NCBI GenBank assembly: GCA_021199635.1
Contig: JAJQHS010000001.1
Coordinates: forward strand, 1-56,178
From: Bacillota bacterium
GTDB lineage: Bacteria > Bacillota > Clostridia > Oscillospirales > Oscillospiraceae
Direction: 5' to 3'
DNA length: 56,178 nucleotides
Under the pieces are notes generated by a model that was not told the DNA's origin, did no database searches, and saw nothing but the letters and a program-made list of their open reading frames with translations. Made by a program: the position numbers and the translations under genes. Every line of letters starts with the position of its first letter. Positions within the stretch are counted from its first letter, which is position 1. Shown here piece by piece: positions 38,216 to 47,109 of the stretch.

Positions 38216-39085
38216 ATGTGGGACGTGTGCGATGTGCAAGTGATGAAGCCCCTGCTGGCGGAGCATGGCTTCCATTTTTCCAAGGCGAAGGGGCAGAATT
38301 TCCTCACCGCCGCCTGGGTCCCGGCGGCCATGGCGGAGGATTCCGGCATTGACGGGCATACCGGCGTGCTGGAAATTGGCCCCGGGATCGGCCCGCTGAC
38401 CCAGCAGCTCTGCCTGCGGGCGGGGAAGGTCTGCGCCATCGAGGTGGACCGGCGGCTGGAGCCGATCCTGCGGCAGACCGTCGGGGAATTTGACAATCTG
38501 GAGATCTTGTGGGGCGACGCGCTGAAAATGGACATCCCTGCCCTGGTGCGGGAGAAGCTGCCCGGCCTGCGCCCGGCGGCCTGTGCCAATCTGCCGTACT
38601 ATATCACCTCCCCCGTCCTGACAGCGCTTCTGCAGGCGGAATGCTTTGACTGCGTCACGGTCATGGTGCAGAAGGAGGTGGCGCAGCGCATTGCCGCTGC
38701 CCCCGGCAGCGCGGAATACAGCGCGTTCAGCGTATTCTGCCAGTATTATGCGGAGCCGGAAATGCTGTTCGAGGTGCCCGCCCACTGCTTCCTGCCCCAG
38801 CCGAAGGTGACCTCCGCCGTGGTCATGCTGCGGGTTCGGCGGGAAAGGCCCTGGCCGATCCAGGAGGAGGCCGTATTCTTCCGCGCGGTCCGCGCCAGCT
38901 TTGCCATGCGGCGGAAAAAGCTGAGCAACGGCCTGGCTTCCGGCTTCCCGGAGCTGGGCAAGCAGGGCGCGGCGGAGGTGATCGCAGCGGGCGGCTTCGG
39001 TGAAAATGTCCGCGGGGAAACACTGGGCATCCCGGAATTTGCCGCCATTGCCAACGAAATCTGCCGCAGAAGGGACACGCAATGA
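38216..39085 (+). CDS. rsmA: 16S rRNA (adenine1518/1519-N6)-dimethyltransferase
   Basis: KAKGQNFLTAAWV, VLEIGPGIGPLTQQL, CANLPYYITSPVL. Confidence 0.94.
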   Translation: MWDVCDVQVMKPLLAEHGFHFSKAKGQNFLTAAWVPAAMAEDSGIDGHTGVLEIGPGIGPLTQQLCLRAGKVCAIEVDRRLEPILRQTVGEFDNLEILWGDALKMDIPALVREKLPGLRPAACANLPYYITSPVLTALLQAECFDCVTVMVQKEVAQRIAAAPGSAEYSAFSVFCQYYAEPEMLFEVPAHCFLPQPKVTSAVVMLRVRRERPWPIQEEAVFFRAVRASFAMRRKKLSNGLASGFPELGKQGAAEVIAAGGFGENVRGETLGIPEFAAIANEICRRRDTQ

Positions 39086-39771
39086 TCGAATTTCTGTTCC
39101 TCGATATGGATGACACCATTCTGGACTTCCAGAAAGCCGGTGATTTTGCCATTTCCGGCGTGCTGTCCGAGCTTGGCATCACTCCCACGCCGGATGCCAT
39201 CGCGCTGTACACCCGCATCAACCTCCAGCAGTGGAAGCGGCTGGAGCGGGGTGAGCTGACCCTGGAAACGGTGAAGCAAAGCGGATTTGCCCTGCTTTTC
39301 CAGACGATGGGCGTCTCCGGGGACGCGGAGCGCTGCGCCCGGCGGCACGAGCAGCTGCTTGCCCAGGGGCACTGGCTCCTGCCCGGGGCAGAGGCGGCGC
39401 TGGAAGCTCTCTCCCGCCGCTGCCGCCTGTTCCTGGCCAGCAACGGCACCGCCGCCGTCCAGCGCAGCCGCATTGCCGGGGCGGGGATCTCCCGCTATTT
39501 TTCCCAGATTTTCATCTCTCAGGAGTTGGGTGCCAACAAGCCCTCCCCGGAATTTTTCGCCCGGTGCTTTGCCCGGATCCCGGACTTTGACCCTGCGCGC
39601 GCCATGATCGCCGGCGACAGCCTGACGTCGGACATCCTCGGCGGCAAAAACGCGGGGATCGCCGCCTGCTGGGTCAACACCCGGCACGAGCCGAACCTCA
39701 CCGCGATCCATCCGGATTTTGAAATTGAGGCGATCTCTCAGCTGGAGGCGCTTCTGACCACGCTTGCATAA
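39082..39771 (+). CDS. HAD family hydrolase (YjjG-like nucleotidase)
   Basis: FLFLDMDDTILDF, ASNGTAAVQRSRI, ELGANKPSPEFF, AMIAGDSLTSDILGGKNAGI. Confidence 0.9.
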   Translation: MIEFLFLDMDDTILDFQKAGDFAISGVLSELGITPTPDAIALYTRINLQQWKRLERGELTLETVKQSGFALLFQTMGVSGDAERCARRHEQLLAQGHWLLPGAEAALEALSRRCRLFLASNGTAAVQRSRIAGAGISRYFSQIFISQELGANKPSPEFFARCFARIPDFDPARAMIAGDSLTSDILGGKNAGIAACWVNTRHEPNLTAIHPDFEIEAISQLEALLTTLA

Positions 39772-40553
39772 TGGAGAATACCGCAATGAAAAAGAGAAAC
39801 GTTACGCTGCTGAAGTGGCTGATCCCCATCGCCCTGTGGCTGATGGGTGGGCTGCTCCTGTTTGCCGTCCCCGGCTACAGCTTTTCCGCGCTGATCCTGT
39901 TCGGAATCGGGGCGCTGATCTCCTGCTATTATCTGATCGCCGCCCTGAAGCGCAAGCACATAACCGCCGGAAAGGTGCTGAACCTGAGCCTGACCGTGCT
40001 GCTTTGCCTGGGGCTGCTGGCCGCGGGCATGACGGAGGGGCAGATCCTCTCTGCCGCCCAGGGGGACCCGGAAGCCGAATGCGCGTACATGGTGGTGCTG
40101 GGAGCAGGGCTCCACGGCAGCACGCCGTCGAAAATCCTAAGCGAGCGGATCGACGCGGCCTACCGCTACCTTTCCGCCCACCCCGGGGTGCAGTGCATCG
40201 TTTCCGGCGGCCAGGGGCAGGGTGAGGATCTGTCCGAGGCGCAGTATATGTACAACGCGCTGACGGCGCGGGGCATCGACCCGGCGCGCATTTGGATCGA
40301 GGATCAGTCCACCTCCACCTGGGAGAATCTGCAGTTCACCTTGGCCCTGATCGAGGCGCAGACCGGCCAGCGCCCGGAGGCTCTGGGCATCCTGTCCAAC
40401 GAATTTCACCTGTACCGGGCGGGCCTGATCGCGCAGCAGTGCGGCATCACCCCCATTGGCATCCCGGCGGAAACGACGTACATCAGCCTGCGCATCAACT
40501 ATTTCCTGCGGGAGATCGCCGGTGTGTGGCATTTTTGGATTTTCGGAGATTAG
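39771..40553 (+). CDS. YdcF/DUF218 family membrane protein
   Basis: N-terminal TMs, VVLGAGLHGSTPSKILSERIDAAYRYL, CIVSGGQGQGEDLSEAQYM, IEDQSTSTWENLQF. Confidence 0.9.
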   Translation: MENTAMKKRNVTLLKWLIPIALWLMGGLLLFAVPGYSFSALILFGIGALISCYYLIAALKRKHITAGKVLNLSLTVLLCLGLLAAGMTEGQILSAAQGDPEAECAYMVVLGAGLHGSTPSKILSERIDAAYRYLSAHPGVQCIVSGGQGQGEDLSEAQYMYNALTARGIDPARIWIEDQSTSTWENLQFTLALIEAQTGQRPEALGILSNEFHLYRAGLIAQQCGITPIGIPAETTYISLRINYFLREIAGVWHFWIFGD

Positions 40554-40568
40554 GAGGCTTCTGAAGGT

Positions 40569-41606
40569 ATGGAACGGATTTACGCAGAATACGCATGGGA
40601 GAAGACGGAGGCGCTGCTGTCCATCGACTCCCCCACCGGCTACACGGCCAAGGCCGCGGCCTGGGTGAAGGATACCTTCGCCAGCCTAGGCTTCCCCGCC
40701 GTGATGACCGCCAAGGGCGGCGTGCTGGTGGACCTGGGCGGAGAGGATGATCACGACGGCCTGCTCCTGGAAGCCCATGCCGACACGCTGGGCGCGATGG
40801 TGGCGGAGATCAAGGGGAACGGCCGCCTGCGGCTGTCCGCCCTGGGCGGCATGAACGCCAATAACGGCGAAGCCGAAAACGTATGGGTCTACACCCGCGG
40901 GGGCAAGGTGCTGGACGGCACGCTCCAGCTGTGCAACGCCTCCGTCCACGTCAACGGCGGATATTCCGATGCGAAACGCAGCTTTGACTCCACCGAGGTG
41001 GTGCTGGATGAGGATGTAAAATCCCGGGAGGATACCCGCGCCCTGGGCATTGAGGTGGGGGACATCGTGTGCTTTGAGCCCCGCACCCGCCGGACAAGCA
41101 GCGGCTACCTGAAAAGCCGGTTCCTGGACGATAAGCTGTCCGTGGGCATCCTGCTGGGCTTTGCCAAATACCTGGCGGACGGCACAATTGTCCCCCGCCG
41201 CCGCACCTGGGTGCACGTGACCGTGTACGAGGAGGTGGGGCACGGCGGCTCCGCCTCTGTGCCGGAGGGCGTGACGGAGGCCATCTCCGTGGATATGGGC
41301 TGCGTAGGGGACGGCCTGTCCTGCACCGAGCGGCAGGTCAGCATCTGCGCCAAGGATTCCGGCGGCCCGTACAGCTATGAAGTGGTGGGCAAGCTGATCC
41401 AGGCGGCGAAAAAGTCCGGGGTTGACTATGCAGTGGACGTGTACCCCCATTACGGCTCCGATGTGGAGGCCACCCTGCGCGGCGGGGCGGACCTGCGCCA
41501 CGGGCTGATCGGCGCGGGCGTTTACGCCAGCCACGGCTACGAGCGCAGCCATATGGACGGCATTTTCAACACGCTGAAGCTGCTGTGCGGCTATCTGGAG
41601 GTCTGA
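40569..41606 (+). CDS. M42 family metallopeptidase
   Basis: LEAHADTLGAMVAEIKGNGRL, SRFLDDKLSVGILL, YEEVGHGGSA. Confidence 0.92.
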   Translation: MERIYAEYAWEKTEALLSIDSPTGYTAKAAAWVKDTFASLGFPAVMTAKGGVLVDLGGEDDHDGLLLEAHADTLGAMVAEIKGNGRLRLSALGGMNANNGEAENVWVYTRGGKVLDGTLQLCNASVHVNGGYSDAKRSFDSTEVVLDEDVKSREDTRALGIEVGDIVCFEPRTRRTSSGYLKSRFLDDKLSVGILLGFAKYLADGTIVPRRRTWVHVTVYEEVGHGGSASVPEGVTEAISVDMGCVGDGLSCTERQVSICAKDSGGPYSYEVVGKLIQAAKKSGVDYAVDVYPHYGSDVEATLRGGADLRHGLIGAGVYASHGYERSHMDGIFNTLKLLCGYLEV

Positions 41607-41632
41607 CGCAGCAGCGCTCCGTGAAAAAGCGA

Positions 41633-41661
41633 GGAGCAGGATACCTGGGGTATCCTGCTCC
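41633..41661. terminator. Bidirectional terminator between M42 peptidase and fba
   Basis: GGAGCAGGATACC-TGG-GGTATCCTGCTCC perfect 13-bp stem flanked by AAAATTTT. Confidence 0.85.
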
Positions 41662-41682
41662 AAAATTTTGTGTGTGGGGATC

Positions 41683-42651
41683 TCAGGCCTTGCCGTCGGA
41701 TCCGAGAACATGGACGATCTTGTGGGCGACCATATCCTTCACTGCCTGACGGGCGGGCTTCAGGTACTGCCGGGGATCGAAATGATCCGGATGCTCGGTG
41801 AAGTACTTGCGGATGTTGGCGGTCATGGCCAGGCGAATATCGGAGTCGATATTGATCTTGCACACGGCCAGCTTGGCAGCCTCACGCAGCTGCTCCTCGG
41901 GGATGCCGATAGCGTCGGGCATATTGCCGCCGTACTGGTTAACCATCTTCACGAATTCCTGGGGAACGGAGGAGGAGCCATGCAGCACGATGGGGAAGCC
42001 GGGCAGCCGGTCGATGACCCCATGCAGCACGTCGAAGCGCAGGGGAGGCGGCACCAGGATGCCGTCAGCATTGCGGGTGCACTGGGAAGCCTTGAACTTG
42101 TACGCGCCGTGGCTGGTGCCAATGGCGATGGCCAGGGAGTCGCAGCCGGTGCGGGTAACGAACTCTTCCACTTCCTCCGGGCGGGTGTAGCTCTCGTGGC
42201 CATGCTCCACAGCAACCTCGTCCTCCACGCCGGCCAGGGTGCCCAGCTCCGCTTCCACCACCACGCCGTGGTCGTGGGCATACTCCACCACCTGACGGGT
42301 CAGGGCGATGTTCTCCTCAAAGGGCTTGGAGGAGGCGTCGATCATGACGGAGGTAAAGCCGCCGTCGATGCAGCTCTTGCACAGCTCGAAGGTATCGCCG
42401 TGATCCAGGTGCAGGGCGATGGGGATCTGGGGATTCTCGGCCACAGCGGCCTCCACCAGCTTCACCAGGTAGGTGTGATTGGCATAGGCGCGGGCGCCCT
42501 TGGAAACCTGCAGGATGACCGGGCTGTTCAGCTCCCCGGCCGCCTCAGTAATGCCCTGGACGATCTCCATGTTGTTGACATTGAAAGCGCCGATGGCGTA
42601 GCCGCCGTCGTAAGCCTTCTTGAACATCTCAGTTGTTGTAACGAGAGGCAT
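41683..42651 (-). CDS. fba: Class II fructose-1,6-bisphosphate aldolase
   Basis: AIGAFNVNNMEIVQGITEAA, IALHLDHGDTFE, VVLHGSSSVPQEF-type motif. Confidence 0.95.
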   Translation of the reverse strand: MPLVTTTEMFKKAYDGGYAIGAFNVNNMEIVQGITEAAGELNSPVILQVSKGARAYANHTYLVKLVEAAVAENPQIPIALHLDHGDTFELCKSCIDGGFTSVMIDASSKPFEENIALTRQVVEYAHDHGVVVEAELGTLAGVEDEVAVEHGHESYTRPEEVEEFVTRTGCDSLAIAIGTSHGAYKFKASQCTRNADGILVPPPLRFDVLHGVIDRLPGFPIVLHGSSSVPQEFVKMVNQYGGNMPDAIGIPEEQLREAAKLAVCKINIDSDIRLAMTANIRKYFTEHPDHFDPRQYLKPARQAVKDMVAHKIVHVLGSDGKA

Positions 42652-42813
42652 TGGTAAACACTCCTTTTATTTACGGCGCGAGGCCGTATTTCTCCTGTCC
42701 ATTATAGCATAATATTTGAATTTTTCAATAGTTATCTTGCTATTTCGGCGGCTGCGTGGTATAATTCAGGTGTATGGGCTTTGCCCGCATGAACTGTTAA
42801 CACTTTTTGCAAT

Positions 42814-44073
42814 ATGGAGGAATTTGAAATGTCTGAGAAAACCCTCGTCGGTTCGCTGATCATCGGCCAGTCCGGCGGCCCTTCCGCCGTCATCAACTGC
42901 TCCGCCTACGGCGTGATCAAGGCGGGCCTGGAGAATCCCAATATTACCACCGTTTACGGTGCTTTCCATGGCATCAAGGGCGTGCTGAACGACCAGCTGA
43001 TGATCATGGATGAGGAGGACCCGGCGGAGCTGGAAAATATGCTCCACACCCCCTCCTCCGCCCTCGGCTCCTGCCGCTATAAGATCGCCGACCCGGATGT
43101 GGACGACACCGATTACAAGCGGATCCTGGAGATCTTCCAGAAGTACAACGTGCGCTACTTCTTCTACAACGGCGGCAACGATTCCATGGACACCTGCAAC
43201 AAAATCTCCAAATACATGAACAAGGTGGGCTACGAGTGCCGGGTCATGGGCGTGCCCAAGACCATCGACAACGACCTGGCCGGTACGGACCACTGCCCCG
43301 GCTTCGCCTCCGCCGCCAAGTATATCGCCACCTCCGTCATGGAGGTCTCCCGGGACAGCCAGGTGTATGACACCGGCATGATCACCATCATCGAGTGCAT
43401 GGGCCGCCACGCCGGATGGCTCACCGCCGCCGCCGCGCTGGGCGGGATCAAGGGCGATGGCCCCGACCTGGTGTACCTGCCCGAGGTGGACTTTGACATG
43501 GACCGGTTTGTTTCCGATGTGAAGCGGATCTACGGGGAGAAGAGGAACTGCATCGTAGCAGTGTCCGAGGGTGTGCATTACGCAGATGGCTCCTTCGTTT
43601 CCGAGGCAAAGACCTCCGGCACCGACGGCTTCGGCCATGCCCAGCTGGGCGGTCTGGCCGCACGGCTGACTGAGGTGGTGAAGGCCGCCACCGGCGCGAA
43701 GGTGCGGGGCATCGAGCTGTCCCTGCTCCAGCGCTGCGCCGCCCACTGTGCCTCCGGCACAGACATCCAGGAGTCCTACCTCTCCGGCAAAACCGCCGTT
43801 GAGGCAGCCGTATCCGGCATCACCGACAAGATGGTGGGCTTCGAATGCACCCGTGACGCCAGCGGCTACCACTGCGAGCCGAAGCTGTTCGACCTGAGCC
43901 TGGTGGCCAACACCGAGAAGAAGGTCCCCCTGTCCTGGATCAACGAGGCCGGCAACGGCGTCACTCAGGACTTCATTGACTACTGCCTGCCCCTGATCCA
44001 GGGGGAGACGGGCATGGTCAAGGAGGACGGCCTGCCCCGCTTTGTCCACCTGAAGCGCGTCTTCGCGAAATAA
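42814..44073 (+). CDS. pfp: 6-phosphofructokinase, probably pyrophosphate-dependent
   Basis: GQSGGPSAVIN, GGNDSMDT (GG-D-S rather than GGDGS), PKTIDNDLAGTDHCPGF, MGRHAGW. Confidence 0.9.
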   Translation: MEEFEMSEKTLVGSLIIGQSGGPSAVINCSAYGVIKAGLENPNITTVYGAFHGIKGVLNDQLMIMDEEDPAELENMLHTPSSALGSCRYKIADPDVDDTDYKRILEIFQKYNVRYFFYNGGNDSMDTCNKISKYMNKVGYECRVMGVPKTIDNDLAGTDHCPGFASAAKYIATSVMEVSRDSQVYDTGMITIIECMGRHAGWLTAAAALGGIKGDGPDLVYLPEVDFDMDRFVSDVKRIYGEKRNCIVAVSEGVHYADGSFVSEAKTSGTDGFGHAQLGGLAARLTEVVKAATGAKVRGIELSLLQRCAAHCASGTDIQESYLSGKTAVEAAVSGITDKMVGFECTRDASGYHCEPKLFDLSLVANTEKKVPLSWINEAGNGVTQDFIDYCLPLIQGETGMVKEDGLPRFVHLKRVFAK

Positions 44074-44088
44074 TTCCAGATTGCCTTC

Positions 44089-44121
44089 GGCGCTGCCCCG
44101 GGAACCCCGTGTGGCAGCGCC
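44089..44121 (+). terminator. Terminator after the phosphofructokinase gene
   Basis: GGCGCTGCC...GGCAGCGCC then TTTTTT. Confidence 0.88.
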
Positions 44122-44233
44122 TTTTTTCGGGAGGAATGCGCTTCCCGGATCGCTTGGCAGCCCTGGTTTTTTGAAAAATTCATTGCAATCATTAAGGCTT
44201 CTGCAAACGGTTAACGCTTCACGGCAGAGGAAC

Positions 44234-44271
44234 AGGAAAAGCCCTTCTCCTGGCGGAGAGGGGCTTTTCCT
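44234..44271 (-). terminator. Terminator of the LysR gene
   Basis: AGGAAAAGCCC...GGGCTTTTCCT hairpin just beyond the LysR stop. Confidence 0.7.
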
Positions 44272-44297
44272 CTGTGCAAAGATTAGAATTTTTTCTG

Positions 44298-45188
44298 TTA
44301 TTCCGGTGCGGATCGCGCACCGAATGCGCTTGTCGCGATTCGGATAAACTGTTTTACGATATCATTTTTCGCGGACGACTTGCAGAACAGGCCGTAGGAC
44401 AGGGAGGGTGCATCCTCCAATGGGACGCTTACAATACGCTCGTTGGCGGGAACCAGCAGCTCCGGCACGATTGCGACGCCGCACCCCGCTCCAACCAGGA
44501 CGCAGGCTGTTTCTGCGGAGTCACAAAAGTGGATGTCCGCCGGATGCTTGCCCTCTGCCAATTGCCTTTGGAGACGGTTGATTTCAGGCGCGACATTGAT
44601 CGGATTGCAAAAAATCAGTTTTTTCTGGGCCAGGTCTGAAAGGTTCCCAGGATGCGGCAGCGCGGCGTCCCTGCGGCACACACAGGCCAGTCTGCTGCTG
44701 CACAGAGGGTGAAACTCCCACCCTTTCTTCAGCTCCTGCCCTTCCCGAATGTCAAACACCAGGTCGATCATTTCAGTTTCCAGCAGATGAAACAGCCGCT
44801 CCGTTTGCTCCACACAAAGATGGGGGTGAAAATTTTGGTGCTGCTGATTCAATTCCGAAAGGCTGCTTTCCAGCAGGGAGAGCAGCCAATCGCTGTTGCA
44901 GCCAATGGCAAGGGTAAGGATGGGGCGGTCATCGGAATTGGCGAACCGAAGCATGGCCTGTTCAGAAATGACAACAATGCTTTTGGCGTCCGGCAGGAAA
45001 GCCTGGCCTTCCAATGTCATTTCTACGACCCGGGTAGACCGCCGAAACAGCTTCACATTCAGTTCGGTTTCCAGGCTTTTGATTTGGTGGGTAATAGCCG
45101 GTTGAGAGACGCTCATTCGGTCCGCGGCTTTCGCAAAGCTCAGCGTATTGGCTACTGCCAAAAAGCATTGCAGCTGAAATGTGTTCAT
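44298..45188 (-). CDS. LysR family transcriptional regulator
   Basis: MNTFQLQCFLAVANTLSFAKAADRMSVSQPAITHQIKSLETELNVKLFRRSTRVVEMT. Confidence 0.95.
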   Translation of the reverse strand: MNTFQLQCFLAVANTLSFAKAADRMSVSQPAITHQIKSLETELNVKLFRRSTRVVEMTLEGQAFLPDAKSIVVISEQAMLRFANSDDRPILTLAIGCNSDWLLSLLESSLSELNQQHQNFHPHLCVEQTERLFHLLETEMIDLVFDIREGQELKKGWEFHPLCSSRLACVCRRDAALPHPGNLSDLAQKKLIFCNPINVAPEINRLQRQLAEGKHPADIHFCDSAETACVLVGAGCGVAIVPELLVPANERIVSVPLEDAPSLSYGLFCKSSAKNDIVKQFIRIATSAFGARSAPE

Positions 45189-45334
45189 ATCTATGCCTCA
45201 TAATGATAGGGATTTACAAATAAAGAAATTTTATTAATTATAGCGTAAATGCAGGCAATTTTCAACCGCGGTCCCCGGACAAAAGCATATTAATAAGCAA
45301 AATTTATTATATATAATAAATAATAAACAATAAA

Positions 45335-45361
45335 TTAGCACTCAAGTCTTGACAGTGCTAA
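45335..45361 (+). promoter_or_regulatory. CIRCE element (HrcA operator)
   Basis: TTAGCACTC-N9-CAGTGCTAA, one mismatch from the perfect inverted repeat; contains the -35 TTGACA (45349-45354), 17 bp from TATAAT (45372-45377). Confidence 0.92.
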
Positions 45362-45429
45362 AAATGAGGGTTATAATATACCCAGAAATAAGGAGCCAGG
45401 CATCTGGCAAACTGAAAGGAGTCATTACT

Positions 45430-45849
45430 ATGTTAGGACAATATGCATTCGCAAGGGAACTTTTTGATGAGATCGCAGATTCTGCCTTCGGCAACCGCAA
45501 CACCACGGGACTGATGAACATGGACATCCGGCAGACTGACACCGGCTATGAAATGTTCATTGACCTGCCTGGTGTGCAAAAGGAAGACCTGAGCATTGAA
45601 CTCAAGGACGGCTACCTCTACATCAGCGCAACGCTCAAGAATGACGAAAAATCGGATGGAACGAGCTACCGTTACTTGCGCCGGGAACGCTTCGTCGGCA
45701 CAGTGCGCCGTGCATTCTATGTGGGCGACAACGTAACACAGAGCGACATTCACGCCCGCTTCCAGGACGGCACACTGCATCTGACCATTGACAGGAAGCA
45801 GCAGCAGACCTTGATTGAAAACAAGCAGCTGATCGCAATTGAAGACTGA
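45430..45849 (+). CDS. Hsp20/alpha-crystallin family small heat-shock protein
   Basis: MNMDIRQTDTGYEMFIDLPGVQKEDLSIELKDGYLYISA, ARFQDGTLHLTI. Confidence 0.94.
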   Translation: MLGQYAFARELFDEIADSAFGNRNTTGLMNMDIRQTDTGYEMFIDLPGVQKEDLSIELKDGYLYISATLKNDEKSDGTSYRYLRRERFVGTVRRAFYVGDNVTQSDIHARFQDGTLHLTIDRKQQQTLIENKQLIAIED

Positions 45850-45860
45850 TCCCACACGAC

Positions 45861-45888
45861 AGGTGCTGCCTCTGATGAGGCAGCACCT
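45861..45888 (+). terminator. Terminator of hsp20
   Basis: AGGTGCTGCCTC-TGAT-GAGGCAGCACCT then TTTTTTT. Confidence 0.92.
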
Positions 45889-45994
45889 CCATTTTTTTGC
45901 CATTTTTCCGGCCCACAGGCGGGATGCGATAATTTGAAAAATGCAGGGGCATTTTACTTGTGCCGTGATAAGAGCGGCTATAAAACTATGGAAT

Positions 45995-46117
45995 TCAAAT
46001 CGGTTCAGATGGCGTCCTCACTGCCATTGCCAAGCCACCGGGGCGGTCGGCCTTCCGGGGCTGCTGACGCAGGCACAGATAATCCCATAGCACCTGCAGG
46101 TATGGCAGATATTCCAT
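45995..46117 (-). pseudogene. Short ORF (40 aa) overlapping the nanA-like stop; possible 5' remnant of another gene
   Basis: MEYLPYLQVLWDYLCLRQQPRKADRPGGLAMAVRTPSEPI; ATGA overlap with upstream stop; ends abruptly. Confidence 0.35.
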
Positions 46118-47025
46118 CAGCAGTACTGGGCAATGGCGGCGTGGATCCTCTCCACACAGGCGTCGGCGATGGGGCCGTCGGACTCGGCCAGAGGAGCCAG
46201 GGGTGCGCGAACGCTGCCGCAGTCCGGACCGCCGCCGCGGCGGAGGATCTCCTTGATCATGGCGTACATATTGCCGTAGCCGGAGCACATCCTGTAGATA
46301 ATGCGGCAGGCCTCATTCTGCATTTTCTGTGCCTTCTCCAGATTGCCGGCCAGCAGCTCTTTGCGCATACCGATGTAAAGCTCCGGCATAGCCGCGTAGG
46401 TGCCGCCGATGCCGCCCACGGCGCCCATGGCCAGGCCGCAGATCAGCTGCTCATCCGGGCCGTTGAACACGATGGCCCCCTCGTCCAGCCACATCTGGAT
46501 ATCCTGCGTGGGCATGGAGGAATTCTTCACCCCGATCACCCGGGGATTTTTCATCATCTCCCGGAGCAATGGCACAGTCAGGGAAACGCCCGCCAGCTGG
46601 GGGATGTTATAGATGATAAAATCCGTATTGGGGGCAGCAGCGCTGATGTCATTCCAGTAGGCGGCGATCGCGTGGGGCGGCAGCTTGAAGTAGATGGGGG
46701 GAATGGCGGCGATGGCGTCCACCCCCAGGTCCTCCGCATGGGCGGCCAGGGTCTGGGAGTCCGCGGTATTGTTGCAGGCAACGTGGGCGATGACGGTGAT
46801 TTTGCCCTCAGCCTCGGCCATAACGTTCTCCAGCACGGTCTTGCGCTCCTCTACCCCGTGATAGATACACTCTCCGGAGGAGCCGCCTACGTACAGTCCC
46901 GTGATTCCCTTGCCGATCAGGTAGCGGGTCAGCGTCCGGACCCCTTCCGGGCTGATCCGTCCCTGGCTGTCGTAGCAGGCGTAAAAAGCGGGAATGATGC
47001 CCTGAAATTTCTGGATGTCGGTCAT
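46117..47025 (-). CDS. Dihydrodipicolinate synthase / N-acetylneuraminate lyase family protein
   Basis: GLYVGGSSGECIYHGVEERKTVLE, FIIYNIPQLAGVSL, VIGVKNSS; adjacent sugar ABC transporter and AGE epimerase suggest NanA. Confidence 0.9.
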   Translation of the reverse strand: MTDIQKFQGIIPAFYACYDSQGRISPEGVRTLTRYLIGKGITGLYVGGSSGECIYHGVEERKTVLENVMAEAEGKITVIAHVACNNTADSQTLAAHAEDLGVDAIAAIPPIYFKLPPHAIAAYWNDISAAAPNTDFIIYNIPQLAGVSLTVPLLREMMKNPRVIGVKNSSMPTQDIQMWLDEGAIVFNGPDEQLICGLAMGAVGGIGGTYAAMPELYIGMRKELLAGNLEKAQKMQNEACRIIYRMCSGYGNMYAMIKEILRRGGGPDCGSVRAPLAPLAESDGPIADACVERIHAAIAQYC

Positions 47026-47109
47026 TTTGGTAATTCTCCTTATCTTTTACCTGCCCCTTCACCGGGAAGTGCTGCTCCCCGGTGAAGGGGCAAATGGTTT
47101 TTGTGAGGC

